Assembly: GCA_002328585.1 (NCBI GenBank)
Contig: DCUV01000014.1
Coordinates: 1 to 64,000 of the forward strand
DNA: 64,000 nt
Reading direction: 5' to 3'
DNA from: Spirochaetia bacterium UBA2205
Lineage (GTDB): Bacteria; Spirochaetota; UBA4802; UB4802
This document shows positions 25,533 through 32,557 of the stretch, piece after piece. A program made the translations under genes and the position numbers. The notes below the pieces were generated by a model. That model was not told the DNA's origin. It did no database searches and worked only from the letters and a program-made list of their open reading frames with translations. Each line of letters begins with the position of its first letter. Position 1 is the first letter of the stretch.

Positions 25533-25913
25533 TTATTCTGCTTTTATCTCAATCTTTTTTGGTTTTGCTTCTTCACGCTTTGGTAATTTAACGGTAAGCA
25601 CTCCATTTTCAAGTGATGCGCTTATTCCTTCAGGATTTATGGCATTAGATACAACAAACTTTCTGTAGTAGTTAAATAGAGTATATTCACGATATGTCAT
25701 GTTTTCGTTGCTGGTGTACTGCTCATCAACCTTTCCGGTTATTTCAAGCTCGTTGTTGTTAAAGGTAATATTTACATTATCCTTTGCAACTCCGGGCATA
25801 TCAGCCTTCAATACATATTCATTATCGGTTTCATAAATATCAACCGGCGGTGTAATAACATAGTCAGGTTTTTTTACATTCTGTTCGGGCTTTTGTGCTA
25901 ATTGCGTTGCCAT
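25533..25913 (-). CDS. Small heat shock protein (Hsp20/alpha-crystallin)
   Basis: This 126-residue chaperone holds unfolding proteins in a refoldable state. It shows an alpha-crystallin domain: PPVDIYETDNEYVLKADMPGVAKDNVNITFNNNELEITG, and the closing NGVLTVKLPKREEAKPKKIEI. The start is the ATG at 25913, with AAAGGAGGT seven bases upstream; an ATG three codons earlier has no good site. It is the last of three hsp20 genes in one minus-strand operon under CIRCE control. Confidence 0.93.
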   Translation of the reverse strand: MATQLAQKPEQNVKKPDYVITPPVDIYETDNEYVLKADMPGVAKDNVNITFNNNELEITGKVDEQYTSNENMTYREYTLFNYYRKFVVSNAINPEGISASLENGVLTVKLPKREEAKPKKIEIKAE

Positions 25914-25930
25914 ACTGTTCACCTCCTTTG

Positions 25931-26341
25931 TTATTTAATCGTTATTTTACGGGGTTTTACCGCTTCGTGCTTGGACAGCTTGATTGTCAATATACCGTTA
26001 TTCAAAGAAGCATCTACCTTGTTGGGATCAACCTGATAGGGCAGTTGTATGGACTTACGGAATGTGCCAAACTCTCGCTCCTTGCGCAGATACGGCTGAT
26101 TGGCATAATCTTCCTTACAGGTCATTTCAATGGTAAGCGTATTGTCCATTAACTGAACATCTACATCCTGAGCCGTTACTCCAGGAGCTATCGCCCTGAC
26201 AAGTATTTCATCATCCTTTTCATAGATGTTTACGTATGGAAAGTCCACGCGCTGCCGTGAAAATGCTGTTTCATTAAAGAAGCGGTCCACTAAATTCCTT
26301 AACGCAAATACATCATCAAAAAGATCGTATGTTCCAAACAT
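25931..26341 (-). CDS. Small heat shock protein (Hsp20/alpha-crystallin)
   Basis: The 136-residue protein has an alpha-crystallin domain (DFPYVNIYEKDDEILVRAIAPGVTAQDVDVQLMDNTLTIE) and the NNGILTIKLSKHEAVKPRKI end. Its N-terminal arm, MFGTYDLFDDVFALRNLVDRFFNE, is different from the other two paralogues, so hetero-oligomers with different client ranges are likely. It is the middle gene of the operon, with gaps of 11 and 17 bases to its neighbours. Confidence 0.93.
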   Translation of the reverse strand: MFGTYDLFDDVFALRNLVDRFFNETAFSRQRVDFPYVNIYEKDDEILVRAIAPGVTAQDVDVQLMDNTLTIEMTCKEDYANQPYLRKEREFGTFRKSIQLPYQVDPNKVDASLNNGILTIKLSKHEAVKPRKITIK

Positions 26342-26352
26342 AGCCTGCCTCC

Positions 26353-26805
26353 TTATTTAACATTAATGGTTATTCGTTTGGGTTGTGAAACTTCCTTCTT
26401 TTCAAAGTCAATGGTTAATACACCGTTTTTAAATTTGGCTTTTGCACTGTCAGCTTTTACCTCGGCAGGAAGTGAAATGCTGCGTTTAAATGAACCATAT
26501 CGACTTTCAGAAAGAATATAACGCTTGTTCTCTTCCTTACGCTCATCCTTCTTCTCCCCGCTGATGGTAAGGATATTGTCTTCCAATGCAACATTGATAT
26601 CCTTTTCATCAATTCCCGGTATCTCTGCCCTCACATGAACAAACTTTTCATCTTCTTTAACATCCACTGTGGGTGTCCATGTAGAATCAAAAAGATTAAC
26701 GGGTTCTAACGAAAAGAAGTTTTCAAAGGTTTTCTTAACATCACGCTCAAATTCTTCAAATGGATTGAGCGCAGTGTTGTTTCGTTTTGCTAAACCCCAT
26801 TTCAT
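26353..26805 (-). CDS. Small heat shock protein (Hsp20/alpha-crystallin)
   Basis: The 150-residue protein carries an N-terminal arm with NPFEEFERDVKKTFENFFSL and an alpha-crystallin domain (TPTVDVKEDEKFVHVRAEIPGIDEKDINVALEDNILTISGEK ... NGVLTIDFEKKEVSQPKRI). It is the first gene of the operon. The start is the ATG at 26805, after AGGAGGTGTGCT; a longer reading frame to 26904 would run through the CIRCE operator and promoter and is not real. Expression should rise on heat shock when HrcA leaves the operator. Confidence 0.93.
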   Translation of the reverse strand: MKWGLAKRNNTALNPFEEFERDVKKTFENFFSLEPVNLFDSTWTPTVDVKEDEKFVHVRAEIPGIDEKDINVALEDNILTISGEKKDERKEENKRYILSESRYGSFKRSISLPAEVKADSAKAKFKNGVLTIDFEKKEVSQPKRITINVK

Positions 26806-26837
26806 AGCACACCTCCTATGAATTTCAGGATTTGTTG

Positions 26838-26864
26838 TTAGCACTCTATAATGGTGAGTGCTAA
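26838..26864 (-). promoter_or_regulatory. CIRCE operator (HrcA binding site) of the hsp20 operon
   Basis: The sequence is TTAGCACTC, nine bases, GAGTGCTAA, a perfect match to the CIRCE consensus. It lies 33 bases before the hsp20 start at 26805. HrcA, encoded at 61708-62754 in this window, is the known repressor for this site. Confidence 0.95.
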
Positions 26865-27257
26865 CTTCTGTATATAAATTAATATTGAATTGTAAAATCG
26901 TCAAGTGGTGGTAAAAAATATTTTTACTAAACGATACAATATTGGTAAAAATCTATTATATTTCTCATCATTGTGCGTTAATATACAGACAATTGTGCCC
27001 GAGGATGCATAATGACATTAGGTAATAATCACTACAAGATTGAAACAACGCTTTTAAGGATATGATTACAGCAGCACGGGGCATATTTCATTACACCAAC
27101 ACCTATAGCCCTGAATGTTTATTGTATAAATACTTGATTTTTAACTCATTTTTTTGTTGAAAAATTTTTATATATAGTATTGTCTTTATGCAGGATTTTC
27201 TTTGCATGAAAATACCTTATTTTCACCATACAAAATAGTATAATGGAGGTTTGCAAA
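26865..27257. other. Divergent intergenic region, hsp20 promoter to beta-flower gene
   Basis: Apart from the hsp20 promoter (26876-26904) and the ribosome site GGAGG at 27245-27249, I see no gene, repeat or hairpin in these 393 AT-rich bases. Confidence 0.45.
26876..26904 (-). promoter_or_regulatory. Predicted sigma-70-type promoter of the hsp20 operon
   Basis: On the minus strand TTGACG (26904-26899) is followed after 17 bases by TAATTT (26881-26876). The CIRCE operator starts 11 bases further on, so it covers the transcription start. The same TTGACG hexamer stands before the CIRCE of hrcA. Confidence 0.6.
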
Positions 27258-27626
27258 ATGCTTTTACCGTTATTTGACAAAGACTGTGAACATGCTGGAT
27301 GGCTTGACCCCGGTAAATATATCTATGATGCAGATATGAATTTTATTGCATTTATTATTAATAGCAATGCATGGTCGGTTGAAACTGGCAATTGGCTGGG
27401 ACCGGTGCAGGGGCTTTTATGCTATGATACAAATGGAAAACTCATGTTCTGGAATCCAAAAGAAAAAATAACAGGAACGGTTAAAGCCCCGCGTCCAAGC
27501 CGACAGATTCTTTCCACCAAACCACAAACACCGGCAAAACCGGCTGAACCTGCAAAACCGGCATCGCCAAAGTGTAATGCTAATGTATGGTCTGATTTAT
27601 CCCTTTGGGGCTGGCTTTCGCAGTAA
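27258..27626 (+). CDS. Small protein resembling the 4-fold beta-flower domain
   Basis: The 122-residue protein has short repeated beta units, LPLFDKDCEHAGWLDPGKYIYDADMNFIAFI and GPVQGLLCYDTNGKLMFW, similar to the 4-fold beta-flower proteins. A low-complexity PAKPAEPAKPAS linker follows, ending in a tryptophan-rich tail (WSDLSLWGWLSQ). The ATG at 27258 has GGAGG upstream; the ATG at 27243 overlaps that site. No signal peptide is present. It stands alone before the cas operon, and its function is unknown. Confidence 0.6.
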   Translation: MLLPLFDKDCEHAGWLDPGKYIYDADMNFIAFIINSNAWSVETGNWLGPVQGLLCYDTNGKLMFWNPKEKITGTVKAPRPSRQILSTKPQTPAKPAEPAKPASPKCNANVWSDLSLWGWLSQ

Positions 27627-27834
27627 TACGTACAACAGCCCCTTGTTTATTTTGTGTTGTGGGACGGAACCATAGCCTGTAAAAATTTTTACTGCATTGT
27701 AAAAAAAATTATTACAGGGACACTATATGTCCCACTTAATGAGTATAGTATAATATAAGGATATTATGGGTGAAAGTAAAAAATTCCAATAAATAACGCC
27801 TGATGAACATCATATATAATAAAGAGGTGGCACT
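27627..27834. other. Intergenic region upstream of the cas operon
   Basis: This gap contains the inverted repeat CCTGTAA (27678) / TTACAGG (27713) and right after it GGGACA-CTATA-TGTCCC (27717-27733), a short palindrome that could be an operator for the cas genes. AGAGGTGG before 27835 is the cas6 ribosome site. Confidence 0.4.
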
Positions 27835-28602
27835 ATGCGTTTTGTTGTTCATATGCATTTTGATAAGGATAATAATATCTTGCTACCGCCATGGTACAGG
27901 ATAGGCTTTGCATCAATGATTAAAGAGGCATTGCGACAGGCCGATGCAACCAGTAAACTGTATGAGCTCTACTACGGTAATGCCAAAAAAAATAGACCAA
28001 AGCCTTTTACCTTTGCAGTAAAGCTCAATATTTCTGGTGTTGAAAAAAGCACTGTTAATTATCTTAAGCCTGGTAATCCGTTTGTTAGTTTTTATATTTC
28101 AAGCAACGATTATGAATTTACAATGACTGTCTACAATGGATTATTAAAACTTAAACAATATGCAATCTATAATAATGCAATCATCATAGACAGGTTTAAT
28201 CTTTTGCCTGAAAAAACATTTCCCGAGTCAAAAGCAGTGTTTGATATTTTTTCGCCCATTGTGGTGAGGAAGGTTGATGAAAACAGAAAAGGAACAGGAT
28301 ATGTCCATGTTAACGATAGCACCTATAAACAAATGCTTTTTTACAGCATAAGGAGTCAATGCAAATTTTTGGGCGATAGTTACTTGTTAAACAATGACGA
28401 TATAACAATGGACACCAGCAGTGCATTTACAGTAAAGATACCGAATTATAACAAAAAAAATCCTGATAAACCTGAGGTTATAACAGCAACCGATGGGTGC
28501 ATTGCAATACAGGCACCACACGAGGTGTTGCAACTTATATACGATATAGGGCTGGGAGCACGAAGGAGCCAGGGATTTGGCATGCTGGAGGTGGTGGGAT
28601 GA
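27835..28602 (+). CDS. cas6: CRISPR-associated endoribonuclease Cas6
   Basis: Cas6 cuts the precursor CRISPR RNA within the repeats. The 255-residue protein has a two-ferredoxin-fold layout with the N-terminal MRFVVHMHFDKDNNILLPPWYRIGFASMIKEAL, the family FTFAVKLNIS strand, and the C-terminal glycine-rich loop GLGARRSQGFGMLEVVG. His or Tyr residues near the N terminus (for example around residue 35-50) would be catalytic, but I cannot assign them. It is the first gene of the cas operon and overlaps the MNT gene by 4 bases. Confidence 0.92.
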   Translation: MRFVVHMHFDKDNNILLPPWYRIGFASMIKEALRQADATSKLYELYYGNAKKNRPKPFTFAVKLNISGVEKSTVNYLKPGNPFVSFYISSNDYEFTMTVYNGLLKLKQYAIYNNAIIIDRFNLLPEKTFPESKAVFDIFSPIVVRKVDENRKGTGYVHVNDSTYKQMLFYSIRSQCKFLGDSYLLNNDDITMDTSSAFTVKIPNYNKKNPDKPEVITATDGCIAIQAPHEVLQLIYDIGLGARRSQGFGMLEVVG

Positions 28603-28904
28603 TGACCATTGATGAATTGGCAAATGTAATAAAAAAAGAATTCAGTGTGCAAAAGATAATTCTTTTTGGTTCACATGCCTATGGGCAGCCGCATAAGGAT
28701 AGCGATGTGGATATATGTGTTATTATGGAAACCAATTTACCATTTCCAGAGCAAGCAGCTATTATACGCCTGAAATTACGAGAAAAGATAAAAGAAAAGC
28801 CTCCCATAGACCTTATTGTAAGAACCCCTGATTCTATTAAAGAAGAACTAAAGAAAAACAATTTTTTTATACGGGATATTATTGAGAAAGGGAAACAATT
28901 GTGA
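28599..28904 (+). CDS. MNT-type nucleotidyltransferase inserted in the cas operon
   Basis: The 101-residue protein has the minimal nucleotidyltransferase motif IILFGSHAYGQPHKDSDVDICVIME (GS then DxD). Its start overlaps the cas6 stop (ATGA), and its stop overlaps the HEPN start by 4 bases. With the HEPN protein it makes a predicted toxin-antitoxin or nucleotidyltransferase pair. Location between cas6 and cas8 means it is transcribed with the interference genes. I infer a possible addiction or abortive-infection module tied to CRISPR expression. Confidence 0.88.
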   Translation: MMTIDELANVIKKEFSVQKIILFGSHAYGQPHKDSDVDICVIMETNLPFPEQAAIIRLKLREKIKEKPPIDLIVRTPDSIKEELKKNNFFIRDIIEKGKQL

Positions 28905-29281
28905 AAGAAATAACAAAACAATGGATAAAAAAGGCTGAAGAAGATTATATAGTAACCAGCAGAGAGATTGAATTGGATAAACCGGTATGTAGTGCAATAT
29001 GTTTTCACTCACAGCAGGCTGTAGAAAAATACATAAAAGCTGTTCTTCAGGAAAATGAAATATATTTTCCAAAAACCCATGATTTAGAGAACTTAATGGA
29101 TTTATGCAAAGAATATATTCCAGAGCTTGAACAATTAGCAGATGGATTACTGTGGTTAACAAGCTATGCAGTAGAAGTAAGGTATCCTGGCATAACAGCC
29201 AGGAAAAAAGGAGCCATTAAACCATACGAAATAGCTAAAAAGGTGCGAGATATGGTAAGGAGGCATCTGGATGTTGATTAA
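28901..29281 (+). CDS. HEPN-domain protein inserted in the cas operon
   Basis: The 126-residue helical protein is of the PF05168 HEPN type: KQWIKKAEEDYIVTSREIE, then SAICFHSQQAVEKYIKAVLQ and PKTHDLENLMDLC. Unlike the DUF86 protein at 5123-5470 it lacks a clear Rx4-6H RNase motif, since the C-terminal region reads AVEVRYPGITARKK; it may therefore be non-nuclease or act with its MNT partner in another way. The start is a GTG overlapping the MNT stop by 4 bases. Confidence 0.88.
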   Translation: MKEITKQWIKKAEEDYIVTSREIELDKPVCSAICFHSQQAVEKYIKAVLQENEIYFPKTHDLENLMDLCKEYIPELEQLADGLLWLTSYAVEVRYPGITARKKGAIKPYEIAKKVRDMVRRHLDVD

Positions 29282-29338
29282 TAATGATGAAATAAAACTT
29301 TATCCATCAAACTGGCTATACAACGCGGGGGTAGTGGG

Positions 29339-30937
29339 ATGAATAAAGAAAAAATTACTTTTACACTAACAGGAAATTTTCAATATGATCTGGGTATACT
29401 TGGTTTAAAAAGAGTATTAGATTTTTTTGGAATAGAATATGAAAGTGACAAAAAATTTTATATTACTTTACAAAGAGACGCTAACACACTCCTTGAAGAT
29501 ATAATTGCAAAGCTTATACTTGACAATGGTATAAACTATTTTTGGGAAAAGCTATTAAAAGATACTAAAAAAAAGATTGAGGAACTAAGAAAAATAGAAA
29601 ACATATCTTGTGAATGCGACTTAAAAGAAAACTATAAAAACAATGGTTTATCCACGCTTATAGAAAACATATCTGACGCACTGTTTAATATTTTGAGTGA
29701 TGATATAAAAAGTAAAATAGGAATAAGTTATATCAAAAATTTATTATGGCAAAAAAGTGTCAATTTATTAAATAACATTCTACTAAATTTTCAAGCTGAT
29801 ATGAAAATAAAAGGGGAAGAAACTTTAAGAAAAGCAAAAGATAAACTGAGTAGTAATATTGTTAAAGGTTCTAAATGTTCCTTTTGTAATCAGAAAACGG
29901 GAAAAAGATTAACGAGAGATGTGTTTTTCTTTGCACCATCTCAACACAATGCGTTCTGGTTTTGCAAACCTACTTTATACGTTTGTCCTGCATGTTTGGT
30001 TTCTAATTTAGCTATAACTCAAGCCTTTACTTTTTTAGGAAATAAATTGGATGCTATAGTTTTTTATACTCCAAACTTAGAAGATATGGAAAAAATGAAT
30101 GTTACTCTAACATCACATTTTAATGATAGTGTTGATGTTAGTTTTTGTAAAATTATTAAACCATTGATTGAATATGAAAAAGAGATCCTGAAGAAGGAAG
30201 CCTCTGTTAAAGAGATCCAGGTTTTGAGTTTTCGATTAGATCCTAAAGATCCATTGATGGAAATGTTTATACTATCAGAAAGTACAATCTATAATTTGAT
30301 AAAGATAGAAGATCAACTTGATTCATTGTTTAATGAAAATAATATTAGTAAATTATTTGGTTATGTCAGAGAAAATGATAAATATACTAAAATTGATTTC
30401 TCAAAAGAACTTATTAAGAATCTTTCACAGAATCAAAAAATTATATATCTTGTTCAGAAATATTCAAGATATTGTATAATGTCTGAGACTTTTAAACAAA
30501 ATAAAACTAAGAAACAACCTGTCAAAAATTTTACGCCATGGTTATTTCTCAATCTTTTGAATATACATTTTAAATTGGAGGGCTATATGGCTGATGAATT
30601 TAATAAATTTCAAGAAATAGGACAAAGGATAAGGCAGAGACTATATATGTGCCTTACTGATAACAAAACTAAACCTATTAACTGGAACACTTTCGACAAC
30701 AAAATTATTTCACTTTCAAACTCTTTTTTAAATGCTTCTAAAGGATCACTACAACAGTTTCAAGAATTGTTATCAAGAGTAATTATTAGTTTAGGATTAA
30801 CTATTGATATAGGCACAATAAGAATAATCAATAAAGAAAACTTTGGCGAAGTTACAACAACAATTGCATTAGCACTACTAGCATCACAATCTACTGAAAA
30901 CAGTGATAGGAAAGATAATCAAAAAGAACAGATGTAG
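29339..30937 (+). CDS. cas8: Cas8 large subunit, Cst1-like (CXXC-CXXC type)
   Basis: This 532-residue protein is the large subunit of the type I-B Cascade complex, which recognises the PAM and recruits Cas3. It has a zinc-finger pair typical of the Cst1 group: CSFC (about 180-183) and CPAC (about 218-221), with FFFAPSQHNAFWFCKPTLYVCPAC between. The opening ITFTLTGNFQYDLGILGLKRVLDFFG is also characteristic. The family is highly variable, so the call rests on the zinc motif and on position between cas6 and cas7. The C-terminal helical part may serve as the small subunit. Confidence 0.82.
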   Translation: MNKEKITFTLTGNFQYDLGILGLKRVLDFFGIEYESDKKFYITLQRDANTLLEDIIAKLILDNGINYFWEKLLKDTKKKIEELRKIENISCECDLKENYKNNGLSTLIENISDALFNILSDDIKSKIGISYIKNLLWQKSVNLLNNILLNFQADMKIKGEETLRKAKDKLSSNIVKGSKCSFCNQKTGKRLTRDVFFFAPSQHNAFWFCKPTLYVCPACLVSNLAITQAFTFLGNKLDAIVFYTPNLEDMEKMNVTLTSHFNDSVDVSFCKIIKPLIEYEKEILKKEASVKEIQVLSFRLDPKDPLMEMFILSESTIYNLIKIEDQLDSLFNENNISKLFGYVRENDKYTKIDFSKELIKNLSQNQKIIYLVQKYSRYCIMSETFKQNKTKKQPVKNFTPWLFLNLLNIHFKLEGYMADEFNKFQEIGQRIRQRLYMCLTDNKTKPINWNTFDNKIISLSNSFLNASKGSLQQFQELLSRVIISLGLTIDIGTIRIINKENFGEVTTTIALALLASQSTENSDRKDNQKEQM

Positions 30938-30963
30938 ATTATAAAATATCAAGGAGTAATATT

Positions 30964-31905
30964 ATGAAACTAACAGGAGTTTTTTTAATTGAAACAGGAG
31001 TTGTAAACAGGGGGGATGGAATTGGAAATATTGCAACTGTAAAAAAAATAACTACGCCTCATGGTGTTAAGGTTTATTTTTCACCACAATCGTATAAGAG
31101 AGCCTTATGGAACAGTTTACAAAATAATTTTGGATGGTCTTTGCCTTTAGTTACTAAAGAAGGTGGCGTTGTGCAAAGAACAGGTACCGTGATTGATAGT
31201 GAAGAATTTGATTTTGGTGGAACAATGATTGCAAAACCTATGTATCAAAGAGATACAGTTCTTTATTTAGATAATGGAATATCAATCAATAGTTATGCTG
31301 GTGATATGGAATTTATGACTAATATGGGCATAGCCAAACTTTATGGAGAGAATGAAGCTAACATTATAAACCGTGAGAATTTTTATGGTCTTTACCTTTT
31401 GCCATTTGGTATAGAAGTAGATAGAATTGGAGTTCAAGAACTTAATATGTCAGCTAATCTTAAAAAAGAGGATAATATTGAACAAAAAATAGAAAAGATC
31501 TATACTGCTTTGAGCTTAAAGGAACAATTCGATAGCTATGACATAGAAACATTGGTAAAAAGAGTAGAATCAATTGAAGTTAAGAATAAAAAAATAACTA
31601 TTACTCTTACCAAAGATGAGAAAAGAAGAAGGCTTCAACAATTACTGGAAGCAATGGGCGAGCTTGGCAGGAAAATAGAAGGGAGTGAAAGAAACTTATG
31701 TCCTCATCTTGCATTTTTCTCGTTAACATATGCCACTCCAAAATATTTGTTGTTTATCAAAGATAAGTTAATTAGGAAAGAAAAAATCGAAGAACAAGAT
31801 ATTCAAGGTTATGCTGAAAAAGATGGGAAAAATATTATTATAGCTACTCATGAGAATTACAGAGAAAAAATAAAGGAAATAATTGAAGCTGTTTTCCCAA
31901 ATTAA
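30964..31905 (+). CDS. cas7: Cas7 backbone protein, Cst2/DevR family
   Basis: Several copies of this 313-residue RRM-fold protein coat the spacer part of crRNA. It shows the DevR/Cst2 opening LTGVFLIETGVVNRGDGIGNIATVKKI, the segment VYFSPQSYKRALWNSLQNNFGW, and the ERNLCPHLAFFSLTYATPKYLL region. CAAGGAG lies before the ATG. It is followed after 19 bases by cas5. Confidence 0.9.
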   Translation: MKLTGVFLIETGVVNRGDGIGNIATVKKITTPHGVKVYFSPQSYKRALWNSLQNNFGWSLPLVTKEGGVVQRTGTVIDSEEFDFGGTMIAKPMYQRDTVLYLDNGISINSYAGDMEFMTNMGIAKLYGENEANIINRENFYGLYLLPFGIEVDRIGVQELNMSANLKKEDNIEQKIEKIYTALSLKEQFDSYDIETLVKRVESIEVKNKKITITLTKDEKRRRLQQLLEAMGELGRKIEGSERNLCPHLAFFSLTYATPKYLLFIKDKLIRKEKIEEQDIQGYAEKDGKNIIIATHENYREKIKEIIEAVFPN

Positions 31906-31924
31906 TTGATGGAGGAGGTCCAAA

Positions 31925-32557
31925 TTGCTGAGATTAATTGTTTATCAAGAAACAGCACATTTCCGTATCGCTACTATTGGTAATCCTTATTTGACTTATT
32001 TACTTCCCCCACCGTCTACTATCTATGGCTTCTTGAGAAAAGTAACTAACTATAAAAGCATAAATTATCAAAACACAAAACTGTCAATTCAAGGAATATA
32101 TGAAAGTACTTCCTTAGAAAAGGAAAGATTAACTCTTGAAAATGAAAGAGGATTAAAAACAAACATTATACCAATCCAAAAATTGCATAGTTCAACATGG
32201 ATAATTCATATTGATTCAGTATATGATAAGGAAATAAAAGAAGGATTAGATAACTATGCAGGAATTTTACGATTAGGACGGGTTGAGGATTTAATTATAG
32301 ATTTTTCTTTAGAAGAAGTAACAGTTTCAAATAATGATTGCAACAATATTGACACAAAATATTTCATATATAAAAAATGGGAGCAGGGTAAAGATTTTAA
32401 AGGTCAACTTTTTAGTATGTTTATAGATAGTGAAGTAGATGAGAAGTTAAAAATAACTAGATATAAGACAACCCAATTAATATATTCTTCTGTTTATAGT
32501 TCTCTTGATGAAATAAAATGTTCAGATGGGAGATATTTAGTATCATGGATACCTTAA
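31925..32557 (+). CDS. cas5: Cas5 (Cas5t-like)
   Basis: Cas5 holds the 5' handle of crRNA in Cascade. The 210-residue protein opens with LRLIVYQETAHFRIATIGNPYLTYLLPPPSTIYGFLRKVT, the typical Cas5 start with the PPPSTIYGFL glycine-rich signature. The start codon is TTG, supported by GGAGGAGGT just upstream. It is slightly short for the family. Its 3' end overlaps cas3 by about 13 bases. Confidence 0.88.
   Translation: MLRLIVYQETAHFRIATIGNPYLTYLLPPPSTIYGFLRKVTNYKSINYQNTKLSIQGIYESTSLEKERLTLENERGLKTNIIPIQKLHSSTWIIHIDSVYDKEIKEGLDNYAGILRLGRVEDLIIDFSLEEVTVSNNDCNNIDTKYFIYKKWEQGKDFKGQLFSMFIDSEVDEKLKITRYKTTQLIYSSVYSSLDEIKCSDGRYLVSWIP

Noticed and set aside
26806..26904. N-terminal extension of the first hsp20 gene
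   Set aside because: It would run through the CIRCE operator and promoter, and the ATG at 26805 has an AGGAGG site.
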